A DNA stretch of 64,000 bases from Caldifarciminota bacterium (GCA_023129325.1 JAGMCI010000011.1:1-64000), one strand, 5' to 3'. Positions 15,288 to 24,979 are shown, counted from the stretch's first letter. The notes: generated by a model from the letters alone, not told the origin. Made by a program: numbers and translations.

Positions 15288-16856
15288 AATTTATATGCGA
15301 CTGAGTTTATGGGGATAGATGAGATAAAACCTGGAATGAAGGGATATGGCCTCACAGTTTTTAAAGGCACAAAGATTGATACCTTTCAAGTAGAGATAAT
15401 AGATGTAATGCGCAAAAGATTACCAAAGGGCGATGTAATACTGTCTGAAATTTCAGGTGGCATCGTTGATACAGCTGGTGTAATATCTGGTATGAGCGGT
15501 AGTCCTATATATATTGATGGTAAGCTAATAGGGGCGCTGGCTTATAGCTATGGTGCCTTTCCTAAAAAAGCATTAGCTGGTATAACACCAATAAATGAGA
15601 TGTTAAATCCTCCATCCGGTGGATATGGAGTGCCAGGAGGTAAATTTTCTCCAATCAAAATTCCTCTATGCTGTCCGGGACTTGATGAAGGGATAATTCA
15701 GGAATTAAAGGAAGCAATTCCTTGTTTTAATGTAAGGAAGGTTGAAGGTTCTGGTGGGATTTTTGATGACAGCATTTTACCTTTTCCTGGTTCACCACTT
15801 GGAATTCCATTGGTTATGGGAGATATAAACTGGTATGGAGTAGGCACCTGCACTTATAAAGAAGGCAATAAGGTATGGGGATTCGGACATCCTATGTCAG
15901 CACTTGGTGAAACAGAGCTCCCTATGACAGCTGGATATATTTATTCTATTGTGCCATCGCTTTATGATTCTTATAAGATGGGGGCTCCTACAAAGATAAT
16001 TGGGACTATAAAGAATGATAATGAGAGAGGGATTATAGGTGTTATAGGTAAGATTCCAGATTTAATAGATTTTAATTTAAAGATTAATCCGCCTAAGGCG
16101 GAATCAGGTGGAGAAAAATTCCACTATCGGATTGTAAAAGAGAAGGCATATTTTCCTTCTCTTTTTAGGGGGTTAACCTTTTATTCTATTTACACTGGTT
16201 TTAAAGGCACAGGCGAGATGACAATGGAAGTTGATTTAGAAATAGAGGGTTCTCGTGATTTTCAATTTAATAATCTTTATACTGGAACGATAATAGATAT
16301 ATCAAAATCCATAGCCAGAGTATTTGGACTTATCTGGAATAATCCTTTTCAGGAAGTAGAGATAGACAAAATTTCAATGAATTTAGTTTCTTCTAACCAA
16401 ATTAAATTAGCGAAAATTGAAAGGCTTTCTGTTGATAAGAAAGAAATCAAAACGGGCGACAGCTTAAATTTAGTCCTTTTATTATCAAGTTATCAAGAGG
16501 GACTTGTGAAACAGCATATATCAATTAAGATTCCAAGTTGGTCAAAGAAAGGCAAACTAACCCTTAGCATAGAAGGTGGTGACGCAATTAGAAATGAAGA
16601 TATTGTCAATATTAAGACAATTGATGGTCTTGCGAGATGGCTTACGACAGCTCCAAGTGATAATGAGTTAGTGCTAAGATTAACTCAAAAGGGAAAGAGC
16701 ACTTGGATTATAGGTGAAAGATTTCCATCCCTCCCACCTTCAAGGAGTTCTTTTCTAAAGGGGGATATTGAAGAAAAAGATGTAATTTTAGAAAAAAGGA
16801 TAAAAACAGAATGGGTAATAAAGGGTGAAAAATCAATAGAATTGGAGGTAAAATGA
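15213..16856 (+). CDS. SpoIVB-type S55 domain protein, secreted
   Basis: Secreted or periplasmic protein, 547 residues. Residues 31-150 carry the S55 (SpoIVB peptidase) pattern: GIDEIKPGMKGYGLTVFKG, then ISGMSGSPIYIDGKLIGAL, where the GMSGSP serines (S95/S97) include the expected nucleophile. The rest is beta-rich and unassigned. Residues 1-29 (LHRFLEVILISAICGVSLN core) look like a signal peptide and are wholly encoded by the ACAGAT repeat. A palindrome TCCGCCTAAGGCGGA lies in frame near 16089 (NPPKAESGG). The ATGA overlap at 16853 couples it to the next gene. Confidence 0.8.
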   Translation: MNTNFNRLHRFLEVILISAICGVSLNLYATEFMGIDEIKPGMKGYGLTVFKGTKIDTFQVEIIDVMRKRLPKGDVILSEISGGIVDTAGVISGMSGSPIYIDGKLIGALAYSYGAFPKKALAGITPINEMLNPPSGGYGVPGGKFSPIKIPLCCPGLDEGIIQELKEAIPCFNVRKVEGSGGIFDDSILPFPGSPLGIPLVMGDINWYGVGTCTYKEGNKVWGFGHPMSALGETELPMTAGYIYSIVPSLYDSYKMGAPTKIIGTIKNDNERGIIGVIGKIPDLIDFNLKINPPKAESGGEKFHYRIVKEKAYFPSLFRGLTFYSIYTGFKGTGEMTMEVDLEIEGSRDFQFNNLYTGTIIDISKSIARVFGLIWNNPFQEVEIDKISMNLVSSNQIKLAKIERLSVDKKEIKTGDSLNLVLLLSSYQEGLVKQHISIKIPSWSKKGKLTLSIEGGDAIRNEDIVNIKTIDGLARWLTTAPSDNELVLRLTQKGKSTWIIGERFPSLPPSRSSFLKGDIEEKDVILEKRIKTEWVIKGEKSIELEVK

Positions 16857-18721
16857 AAAAATGGTTTTCTTTTTTCTTTTTAATTATCTTGCCTTGTCTA
16901 AGCTTTTCAGTCACAACTTCAATGTGGGAAGTAAGGGATTTTAAGGAGTGCAAGCTTGAAAATATAATGCTTGACAAAGACGGATTTGCGAGGTTATCGC
17001 CTGAAATTAAATGTGTCTGGGATAATCCAGAAGTTTATATCTGGTCATTTCTTAAACTTGGAAAGGGTTTATATGTAGGCACAGGAGCAGAGGGGAAAGT
17101 ATATAAAATTGAATCTCCGCCTAAGGCGGATAAGGGGAAGCTCTTATTTGATACAAAGGAAGCAGGAGTTTTTTCTCTTAATTTATGGAAAGGCAAGCTT
17201 TATGCTGGCACCGCTCCTCATGGTTTCATTTATGTGATAGATAAAAAAGGAGAAGGTAAAATTTTTAAGGAAACGGGTGAAGAATATATATGGGATATTG
17301 TATTTGATGAAAAAGGCAATCTTTATGCGGCAACTGGCACAGAAGGCAAGATACTCAAAATTACAAAGCAGGGTGTATTAGATACTTTTTATATCACAGG
17401 AGAGATGAATGTAAGTTCCCTTCTTTATTCCAAGCCTTATCTTTATGCTGGGACTGGAGAAAGTGGACTCTTATTTCGGATTAATAAATATGGTAAAGGT
17501 TTCTGTATATACGATGCGAGCGAGCCAGAAATTACTGAAATTATTTTAAGAGATACTTTATTATTTATTGCGACCACTGGAGACACTTCTGGCTCCATTT
17601 ACAAGATTTTTCCTGATAATAAAGTAGAAAAAATATGGCAAACAAATTCTCCAATTCAAGGGATGCAAAAAGTGCCTGCCTCGCCGAGTCAATGCGGGGG
17701 TAATAAGTTTTTAGTTGCTACCAAAAATCGTGTGTATAGAATAGATACTGATGGCGAAGAGGAACTTCTTTTTGAACTACCAACAAATATATCTTGTATA
17801 AGTGATAATTGGGTTGGAACATCTGAGGTTGGAAAAGTATATAAAATGAGCGCTAGATTAGCAAAAGACGGGACTCTTGAATCAACTCCTTATGATACTA
17901 AAGGCATTTCTATATGGGGCAGACTTGATTTTGAAGGAGAGGGAAATATTGGATTCCAAACAAGGTCCGGGAATACAGGCAAACCAGATAAAACATGGGA
18001 AGATTGGAAATGTCTGGGAAGTGATGACAAGATTAAGAGTTCTCCAAGCAGATTTATTCAATGGAAAGCTTCATTAAAGAACGCTAATGCCATACTTAAA
18101 GAAGTTAAATTTGCTCACTTGCCTCAAAATGAGAAGCCGATGATTTTGAGTATTGAGTTTTCCAAACCAATGCCTGAAGAAAATATTCCTGAAGGAGCAA
18201 AAGAGATTTCCTGGACAGCTAATGACCCAAATGGAGATAGTTTAAGTTTTAATCTATACTTTAAGTTAACAACTGAAAAGGAATGGACTCTTTTAGAGGA
18301 ATCTTTTAAAGATACTTTTTATTATATAGACCCAAAATCATTTCCTGATGGCAAATATATCTTTAAAGTTGAAGCCTCAGATTCTCCAAGTAATCCACCA
18401 GGCTCTGCTTTAAGAAGTGAAAAACTATCAACTGTTTATTTAATTGATAACACAGCACCAGAAATTGAGATAAAGAATGTAGGAACAGGGCTTGCCCCTG
18501 TCCTTTCCTTTAAAGTCACAGATAATTTAAGTTATATAAAGTCTTGTGAATATGCACTTGATGGAGGGTCATGGAAGCTTATTTTTCCTGCAGATAAGCT
18601 CTTTGATTCAAAGATTGAGGAGTTCAAAATTAAAATTGGAGAGGCAAAAAAAGTAGTTATAAGGGTTAGCGATGCTTGTGGTAATATGGGTCTTAAAAGC
18701 CAATTAATAAAATTAAAATAA
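16853..18721 (+). CDS. Secreted beta-propeller-like protein with C-terminal Ig-like domain
   Basis: Not assigned to a named family. It has 622 residues, with signal peptide MKKWFSFFFLIILPCLSFS. From about residue 65 to 350 there are repeated blades such as LYVGTGAEGKVYKI, LYAGTAPHGFIYVI, LYAATGTEGKILKI and LYAGTGESGLLFRI, typical of a beta-propeller. Residues 430-620 resemble Ig/fibronectin-like folds (ISWTANDPNGDSLSFNLYF). Two small palindromes are read in frame (near 17117, SPPKADKGK, and near 17670, VPASPSQCGG). It overlaps the S55 gene by ATGA, suggesting that the two work together at the cell surface. Confidence 0.72.
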   Translation: MKKWFSFFFLIILPCLSFSVTTSMWEVRDFKECKLENIMLDKDGFARLSPEIKCVWDNPEVYIWSFLKLGKGLYVGTGAEGKVYKIESPPKADKGKLLFDTKEAGVFSLNLWKGKLYAGTAPHGFIYVIDKKGEGKIFKETGEEYIWDIVFDEKGNLYAATGTEGKILKITKQGVLDTFYITGEMNVSSLLYSKPYLYAGTGESGLLFRINKYGKGFCIYDASEPEITEIILRDTLLFIATTGDTSGSIYKIFPDNKVEKIWQTNSPIQGMQKVPASPSQCGGNKFLVATKNRVYRIDTDGEEELLFELPTNISCISDNWVGTSEVGKVYKMSARLAKDGTLESTPYDTKGISIWGRLDFEGEGNIGFQTRSGNTGKPDKTWEDWKCLGSDDKIKSSPSRFIQWKASLKNANAILKEVKFAHLPQNEKPMILSIEFSKPMPEENIPEGAKEISWTANDPNGDSLSFNLYFKLTTEKEWTLLEESFKDTFYYIDPKSFPDGKYIFKVEASDSPSNPPGSALRSEKLSTVYLIDNTAPEIEIKNVGTGLAPVLSFKVTDNLSYIKSCEYALDGGSWKLIFPADKLFDSKIEEFKIKIGEAKKVVIRVSDACGNMGLKSQLIKLK

Positions 18722-18734
18722 TCTATCTTATCTA

Positions 18735-21476
18735 ATGCAAAACCTTTTACAGATAATTTCTCTTTATCTTCCACGGGCTGTGGCAAGGAAGTCGGAGGTT
18801 GAGTTACGGAAGGGGAAATGGCAAGATAGAGCAATATTATTGGTAGATATTTCAGGATTCACTCCTCTAACTGAGAAACTTACAGCTCTTGGAAAGGAAG
18901 GGGCAGAGGAAATCACCGGTATAGTTAATTCATATTTTACACCACTTCTTGATATTATGGGCAAGTATGGAGGAGACCTTTTAACTTTTAGTGGAGATGC
19001 TCTAATAGTTATATTCTCGGGCAAAGATAAAGAGTTGAGAGCTGGACAGGTAGCTTGGGAAATGCAAGAGTTTATGAAGAAATTTGCCAAGGTGAAAACT
19101 TCTCAAGGTGTGTTTCCATTGTCGTTACATATTGGGATACATACAGGGAAAGTGTTAGAAACTGTGGTAGGGACCAAAAAGTTAGGTTTGTGTTATGCAA
19201 TTTTGGGAAAAGTGGCTAACAAAGTTGCCTTAATTGGAGAGAAATCAAAAGCTAAGGAAATTCTTATAAGTGAAGCCGTGCTTAAGAAAATAAAGGAAAA
19301 GGTGCAAGTAGAGGATAAGGAGAAAGGTATCTACGGGTTGATAGAGTTAAAAGAGAAACTTAAGCCAGGCAAGACGAAGGCTAAAGCCCATGTCTACAAA
19401 GAGAAGAAAAAAATTATAGAAAAGCTTGAATCAATAGTCCCACACCTCCTGCCAGGGCTCCTTGATAAAATCAAAGCGCATCCTGAATCTAAAGAAATAT
19501 GGGGTGAACATCGGCGGGTAACCAGTTTGTTTTTAAACTTCTGGGGTATGGACTACGAGAGTGATAAGAAAGCGGTTAAGAAATTACAGACTTATTTTTC
19601 TCAAATCCAGCAGAGTGTTCACAAATATGGAGGCACAATTGACAAGATAGATTTTTCACCTTTGGGAGATAGAATACTCATTTTGTTTGGTGTCCCTTAT
19701 GCCCATGAAGATGATGAGGAACGTGCAGTAAGATGTGCCACAGAGATTATGGCTATGTCACCAGAGGATTTCAGTCAGAGGATAGGTATAAACAGTGGCT
19801 TTATTTTCGCAGGTAATGTTGGTTCTGAGATAAGGCGCAAATACACAGTAATGGGAGATGAGATAAATCTCGCCGCCAGGTTAATGAGTATTGCAAAAAA
19901 GGAGATGTTAATAAGTGAGGCAGTGGCTAATAAAGCAAAGGAGAAGTTTGAAATTGAACCCTTGAGACTTGTAAAAGTGAAAGGCAAGACAAAACTTGTA
20001 AAGCTTTATAGACTCGTTGGCTTGAAGGTAGAGGAGCGGGAGCTCTTTAAGATACGCATGGGTGAAAGCAAAATTATGGTTGGCAGAGATAAAGAGCGTA
20101 ATACAATGAAGAAGGTCATTGAAAAGGTAAAATTAAGTAAAGGGCAAATGGTTTCTATTACTGGTGAAGCTGGTATAGGTAAGTCAAGGCTTGCCAGAGA
20201 GCTAACAGATGAGTGGGGCAAACAAGGGTTTAAATTTTATGGCGGTGACTGCCAATCTTATGGGAAGTCTATCTCTTATTTGTTATGGATAGATTTAGTA
20301 AGTTCCTATATGGGGATTTTCAAGTTTGATTCTAAAAAAGATAAGTGTGCCAAGATAGAAAAATTTATGAAGGAAGTAGATACCAAACTCAAGGAATGGA
20401 CACCAATAATTGGTGAACTCTTAGGAGTGAAAATTCCAGAGACTTCTCTCACTAAATCTTTGGATGCCAAACTTAGGAGGCAGAGGCTGTTTGATATAGT
20501 ACTACAGTTTATTAGATGGCACGCAGAGAAAGAACCTGTGATGTTAGTTCTTGAGGACTTGCACTGGGCAGATACGGGGTCTATTGAATTGCTTAATTAT
20601 GTGGCAAGAAACATAGGAGACTATGCTATCCTGCTTTGTCTTGTTTATCGTCCTATCAAGGAAAAAATGGAATTTATGGAAAAGCCATACTATACTGCTT
20701 TTACTTTAAAAGAGCTATCTGATAAGGACAATATTGACCTGGCAAAGTTACTGCTTAATACAGAGGGGTTACCTGCCCAGCTAAGAAACCTCGTCCTTAC
20801 CAAGACGCAGGGCAACCCATTCTTCACAGAAGAGGTGATTAAGTCCTTAATGGAGCAAGGGGCACTGAAGTTAGAAGCTGAGAATTGGAAGTTGGTTACC
20901 GAGAAGTTAGAGCTTCCGGACACAATTCAGGGTGTGATAATGAGCCGTATAGACAGATTAGATGAGGAGACAAAGCATGTGCTACAGGTGGCATCAGTGA
21001 TTGGTAGGGAATTTGAGTATCGTTTACTGGATGGCATCTATCCGTCAAAAATAGACTTAAAAAATGAGCTTTCAATACTTGAAGAGCTTGATTTGATTCT
21101 TTTGGAGAGAAGGGAGGGACAAGAACGGTATTTCTTTAAACATATAATGACTCAAGAGGTAGCTTACGATTCCCTTGCCTTTAAACGACGACGAAGTTTT
21201 CATAATACTCTCGGTGATTTTCTTGAAAAACTCTATAAAGAGAGCTTGGAAGAGCAGTATGGATTTTTGGCACACCACTATTATCAAGGACATAATTGGG
21301 AAAAATCATTTTACTACTCCATAGAAGCGGGTAATAAGTCAAAGAAGGCCTATGCCAATCAAGAAGCTCTAAATTATTATGACAGGGCACTCGAGGTTTT
21401 TGATAAATTATGTAAAGAAGGATACCATAAGAAGTTTCTAAAGAGAATCCAAAAAGAGTTAGAAAAAGAAAAGTAA
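18735..21476 (+). CDS. Soluble-adenylyl-cyclase-like protein: two cyclase domains plus STAND/AAA ATPase
   Basis: Cytoplasmic class III cyclase, 913 residues, with the layout of mammalian soluble adenylyl cyclase minus the TPR tail. Domain C1 (about 33-190) supplies both metal Asp residues: D38 (LLVDISGFT) and D88 (FSGDALIV). Domain C2 (about 260-400) supplies K304, T371, N378 and R382 (KYTVMGDEINLAARL) for adenine and transition-state binding. Together they make one active site. Residues aligned by eye to the two bicarbonate-binding residues of the human enzyme are T84 and A165 instead of Lys and Arg. Walker A is GEAGIGKS (477-484) and Walker B VMLVLEDLHWAD. TPR domains are encoded by the next four genes. 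It starts 13 bp after the previous gene. Product is probably cAMP. Confidence 0.88.
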   Translation: MQNLLQIISLYLPRAVARKSEVELRKGKWQDRAILLVDISGFTPLTEKLTALGKEGAEEITGIVNSYFTPLLDIMGKYGGDLLTFSGDALIVIFSGKDKELRAGQVAWEMQEFMKKFAKVKTSQGVFPLSLHIGIHTGKVLETVVGTKKLGLCYAILGKVANKVALIGEKSKAKEILISEAVLKKIKEKVQVEDKEKGIYGLIELKEKLKPGKTKAKAHVYKEKKKIIEKLESIVPHLLPGLLDKIKAHPESKEIWGEHRRVTSLFLNFWGMDYESDKKAVKKLQTYFSQIQQSVHKYGGTIDKIDFSPLGDRILILFGVPYAHEDDEERAVRCATEIMAMSPEDFSQRIGINSGFIFAGNVGSEIRRKYTVMGDEINLAARLMSIAKKEMLISEAVANKAKEKFEIEPLRLVKVKGKTKLVKLYRLVGLKVEERELFKIRMGESKIMVGRDKERNTMKKVIEKVKLSKGQMVSITGEAGIGKSRLARELTDEWGKQGFKFYGGDCQSYGKSISYLLWIDLVSSYMGIFKFDSKKDKCAKIEKFMKEVDTKLKEWTPIIGELLGVKIPETSLTKSLDAKLRRQRLFDIVLQFIRWHAEKEPVMLVLEDLHWADTGSIELLNYVARNIGDYAILLCLVYRPIKEKMEFMEKPYYTAFTLKELSDKDNIDLAKLLLNTEGLPAQLRNLVLTKTQGNPFFTEEVIKSLMEQGALKLEAENWKLVTEKLELPDTIQGVIMSRIDRLDEETKHVLQVASVIGREFEYRLLDGIYPSKIDLKNELSILEELDLILLERREGQERYFFKHIMTQEVAYDSLAFKRRRSFHNTLGDFLEKLYKESLEEQYGFLAHHYYQGHNWEKSFYYSIEAGNKSKKAYANQEALNYYDRALEVFDKLCKEGYHKKFLKRIQKELEKEK

Positions 21477-21486
21477 TAAAAGATAA

Positions 21487-21563
21487 TAGTAACCACGAAT
21501 ACATATACAAATTTTTAGAAACCTCTTCCTATTGAAAGAGTAATTCTTACATACAATCTGTAG
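21487..21563. repeat. Degenerate ACAGAT-type inverted repeat
   Basis: AACCACGAATACATATACAA at the left and TACATACAATCTGTAGCC at the right, in inverse orientation, fill the gap between the cyclase gene and the first TPR gene. Confidence 0.5.
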
Positions 21564-21565
21564 CC

Positions 21566-23185
21566 ATGAAAGAGCTCATTTATTATCCTTTTACTTCACT
21601 TGTTGAAGACTATCTAGGTATCAGTGAAGAAGATAAGTCTGAGAATCCTCCCTTCAGAATAGATTTGGAGCGCTGTTTCAGGAATAGTGGCAGTAGGGGG
21701 TTCAGGAATTTTGTGAAGGCGATGATTGGATTGAATAAAGTTGCTGTTCTCAAGCTTATCGGTGAATACAAAGCCGGGATCAAATTAGGAAAGAAATCTC
21801 TGACCCTGATGGAACGGGCAAATCTCCAAAGAGGAAAGGTAAAATCGCTGTTGAGCCTGAGTAATATGTATGATGGCATTAGCTCGTATGCTGAGTTGGG
21901 AAAAGTAGCCAAAGTAGCACGTAGGATATGTGAAAGGCTCAAAGACCGAGAATATGAAGCAATGAGCCTTCACTGCATTGGTCTGGCTCATTATAGGCTC
22001 GGTGATTATAAACAAGCCCTAAAATACTACCATCACTCTCTTAAGATACGAAAAGAGATTGGCAGTAAAAGGGGTGAGGGAGCTAGCTTCCATAACATTG
22101 GCGTTGTGTGGTATAGCCTTGGTAGCTATGAGAAGGCGCTAAAATACTACAAACACGCACTCACAATAAGAGAAGAGATTGGTGACAGAAGGGGTGAAGC
22201 TCTGAGTCTCAACAACATCGGTCTCGTTCTCACCGATATTGGCGATTATAAGCAGGTTCTCAAATACTACCGTCAATCCCTTAAGATACAAGAAGAGATC
22301 GGCGATAGAGATGGTGAAGGGAAAAGTCTTATCAATATAGGCATTCTTTATCACAATCTGGGTAACTATAAAGAAGCTTTGAAATATTTCGAACGTTCCC
22401 GTAGAATATTTGCAGATATCGGTGCTAAGAGTTATGAGGCAACAAGTCTCAGTAATATCGGTGTCGTTTACGAAAGACTCGGTGACCATAAGAAGATACT
22501 AAAATATTACTACCGCTCACTAAAAATAAAAGAAGAAATTGGTGATATACGTGGTAAAGCAGTTTGTCTCAACAACATTGGTATTGTGAGTTATAATCTT
22601 GGGGAGTATGAGCAGTCACTAAGACACTACAGCCAGGCACTTAAGATAAATAAGGAAGTCGGTGATAAGAGTGACGAGGCAATTAGCCTTATCAATATTG
22701 GTAATACTCATCTGAAAACAGGGGGTTTTGAAAAGGCAGAAAAGTTTTTTAATAAAGCATTGGGTATTGCACATGAGCTGGGCTCAAAAGATGTTTTATA
22801 TCGAGTCCTTTTTTCTATGACGATGCTTTACCTTGAGAGAGAAGAGATAGACAAAGCAGAAGAATATGTGAATAAGATCTCACAATCTGCTGTCGAATTG
22901 GGTTCAAAGTCTGATGAAGCTGCTGCGTTGCGTCTTTCCGGGAGACTTTCGACCCTTAAGGCTGAATGGCAAAAGGCAAAAGAGTCGTTTGAGAAAAGCA
23001 TTGCTATTTTTAAAGAGATGGAAAACAGATTTGAACTTGGTAAAACATATTACCGTTATGGAGAAATGAAAACCTTAACACAAGAATCCGAGCTTGCAAA
23101 GAAATACTTAATGAAAGCGAGGAAAATATTTAAGAAGTTAGGTGCTCAGGACTGGCTGACAAAAATAAAGAAGGTTATTAAGTAA
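21566..23185 (+). CDS. TPR repeat protein, paralogue 1 of 4
   Basis: Cytoplasmic scaffold or sensor, 539 residues. The N-terminus YYPFTSLVEDYLGISEEDK, then RCFRNSGSRGFRNFVK, is shared with the next two genes. Residues about 130-400 are seven or more 40-residue TPR units of the type NIGxVYxxLGDYKxALKYYxxSLKIxxEIGD. A more diverged helical-repeat C-terminus ends in a TPR-like AKKYLMKARKIFKKLGAQDWL. Such repeats normally bind proteins. Its place directly after the ATPase suggests it replaces the missing TPR domain of the cyclase, working in trans; this is inference. Confidence 0.85.
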   Translation: MKELIYYPFTSLVEDYLGISEEDKSENPPFRIDLERCFRNSGSRGFRNFVKAMIGLNKVAVLKLIGEYKAGIKLGKKSLTLMERANLQRGKVKSLLSLSNMYDGISSYAELGKVAKVARRICERLKDREYEAMSLHCIGLAHYRLGDYKQALKYYHHSLKIRKEIGSKRGEGASFHNIGVVWYSLGSYEKALKYYKHALTIREEIGDRRGEALSLNNIGLVLTDIGDYKQVLKYYRQSLKIQEEIGDRDGEGKSLINIGILYHNLGNYKEALKYFERSRRIFADIGAKSYEATSLSNIGVVYERLGDHKKILKYYYRSLKIKEEIGDIRGKAVCLNNIGIVSYNLGEYEQSLRHYSQALKINKEVGDKSDEAISLINIGNTHLKTGGFEKAEKFFNKALGIAHELGSKDVLYRVLFSMTMLYLEREEIDKAEEYVNKISQSAVELGSKSDEAAALRLSGRLSTLKAEWQKAKESFEKSIAIFKEMENRFELGKTYYRYGEMKTLTQESELAKKYLMKARKIFKKLGAQDWLTKIKKVIK

Positions 23186-23242
23186 TTAGGTAATTGGTTA
23201 ATTTGCATTTTATGCTTTATAACTTGCGATTTACAATTTAAT

Positions 23243-24979
23243 ATGATGTACTATCCCTATACTTCACTTATTAAAGACTATCTGGATATCAGTGAAGAAG
23301 ATAAGTCTGAAAATCCTGCATTTAGAATAGATTTAGATTGCTGTTTCAAGGACAAAGGGATCAAGGGATTTAAGAACTTTGTAAAAGCTGAATTGGGATT
23401 GAAAAAGATTGAGGTCCTTAATATAGTTGGTAAATATGATAAAGGGCTCAAACTGGGGCAGGAGAGTCTTGCCCTGATGCAGGAAGCAAATCTACAAAAG
23501 GGAAAGGCAAATTCACTCGTGACCCTTAGTGAAGTTTATGATGGTATTAGCCGCTATGATGAGATGAAAAAAGTAGCCAGAGCAGCCCACAGCATATATA
23601 AGAGACTTAAGGATAAAAAAGGTGAGGCAGAAAGCCTCAGCAATATCGGTACTGTGCATTACAGCCTTGGTGACTACAAGCAGGCACTGAAATACTACAG
23701 CCGCGCACTTAAGATACAAGAAGAAATCGGCGACCGAAGTGGTGAGGCAGTGGGTCTCAACAACATTGGTGCTGTGCATACTATGCTGGGTGACTATGAG
23801 GAGGCACTGAAATATCACAGCCGCGCACTCAAGATAAAAAAAGAAATCGGCGACCGAAGTAGTGAGGCAGCCAGCCTCAGCAACATCGGTATTGTGCATT
23901 ACAGCCTGGGTAACTACAAGCAGGCACTGAAATACTACAGCCATTCACTTAAGATAAGACAAGAAATCGGCGACCGAAGTGGTGAGGCAGTGAGTCTCAA
24001 CAATATTGGTCTCGTGCCCTCCAGCCTTGGTAACTACAAGCAGACACTGAAATACTACAGCCGCGCACTTAAGATAAGACAAGAAATCGGCGACCGAAGT
24101 GGTGAGGCAAACAGTCTCAACAACATCGGTCTTGTGCATGATAGCCTGGGTGACTACAAGACGGCACTGAAATACTACAGCCGCGCACTTAAGATAGAAA
24201 AGGAGATCGGCAACCGAAGTAGTGAGGCAGTGAGTCTCAACAACATTGGTGCTGTGTATGACAACCTGGGTGACTATGAGGAGGCACTGAAATACTACAA
24301 CCATTCACTTAGGATAAGACAAGAGATCGGCGACCGAAGTGGTGAGGCAAACAGTCTCAACAACATCGGTTTTGTGCATGATAGCCTGGGTGACTACAAG
24401 ACGGCACTGAAATACTGCAGCCGCGCACTTAAGATAAGACAAGAAATCGGCGACCGAAGGGGTGAGGCAGTGAGTCTCAACAACATCGGTAATACTCATT
24501 TGGAAACAGGTAAATTAGAAAAGGCAGAAGAATACTATACTAAAGCGCTGGATATCGCAAATGAACTGGGCTCAAAGGAGATAGACTCACGAGTTCTCTC
24601 TTCTATGGCTTCTTTTTGTATTAAAAAAGGAGATGTTGATAGGGCGGAAGGTTATCTGAAGGAAACATCGCAACTGGCAAACGAGCTGGATTCAAAGTCT
24701 GTTACTGCTTCAGCTTTTTGTCTATCTGGTCGCCTGCAAAGTCTGAAAGGTGAACTGGAAAAAGCAAAAGACTCCTTTGAGAAATCTATTGCTCTTTTCA
24801 AAGAACTAAAAGATAAATTTGGGCTTGGCAGAACATATTACTACTATGGGAAGATGAAATCCGAAAACCGAAAGCTGAAAGAAGGAAAGAAATACTTTAT
24901 TGAAGCGAAGAAGATATTTAAAGAGCTTGGCGCTGAGGGCTGGCTCCTTAAAGTAGACAAGGAATTAGCTAATAAGTAG
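23243..24979 (+). CDS. TPR repeat protein, paralogue 2 of 4 (near-identical repeats)
   Basis: 578 residues. Shares the N-terminal block YYPYTSLIKDYLDISEEDK with its neighbours. Eight consecutive 40-residue TPR units at about 123-420 (NNIGLVHDSLGDYKTALKYY type) are almost identical at the DNA level, with exact 120-bp periodicity. The C-terminal 150 residues are diverged TPRs like those of paralogue 1. No enzyme motif. Lies 57 bp after paralogue 1, the gap holding only AT-rich repeat-like sequence. Long open antisense frames across the repeats are a by-product of the repetition. Confidence 0.85.
   Translation: MMYYPYTSLIKDYLDISEEDKSENPAFRIDLDCCFKDKGIKGFKNFVKAELGLKKIEVLNIVGKYDKGLKLGQESLALMQEANLQKGKANSLVTLSEVYDGISRYDEMKKVARAAHSIYKRLKDKKGEAESLSNIGTVHYSLGDYKQALKYYSRALKIQEEIGDRSGEAVGLNNIGAVHTMLGDYEEALKYHSRALKIKKEIGDRSSEAASLSNIGIVHYSLGNYKQALKYYSHSLKIRQEIGDRSGEAVSLNNIGLVPSSLGNYKQTLKYYSRALKIRQEIGDRSGEANSLNNIGLVHDSLGDYKTALKYYSRALKIEKEIGNRSSEAVSLNNIGAVYDNLGDYEEALKYYNHSLRIRQEIGDRSGEANSLNNIGFVHDSLGDYKTALKYCSRALKIRQEIGDRRGEAVSLNNIGNTHLETGKLEKAEEYYTKALDIANELGSKEIDSRVLSSMASFCIKKGDVDRAEGYLKETSQLANELDSKSVTASAFCLSGRLQSLKGELEKAKDSFEKSIALFKELKDKFGLGRTYYYYGKMKSENRKLKEGKKYFIEAKKIFKELGAEGWLLKVDKELANK
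23618..24498 (+). repeat. 120-bp tandem coding repeats
   Basis: Seven to eight units of 120 bp, for example recurring GGCGACCGAAGTGGTGAGGC and CTGAAATACTACAGCCGCGC every 120 bp. Conservation at synonymous positions indicates recent expansion or gene conversion. Confidence 0.9.

Noticed and set aside
23618-24498. CRISPR-like periodic repeats
   Set aside because: The repeat is coding, 120 bp long, without unique spacers, and no cas gene is present.
23513-24499. Long open frames on the minus strand across the TPR genes
   Set aside because: They repeat with the 120-bp period of the sense gene and have no start signals; they are by-products of the repeats.
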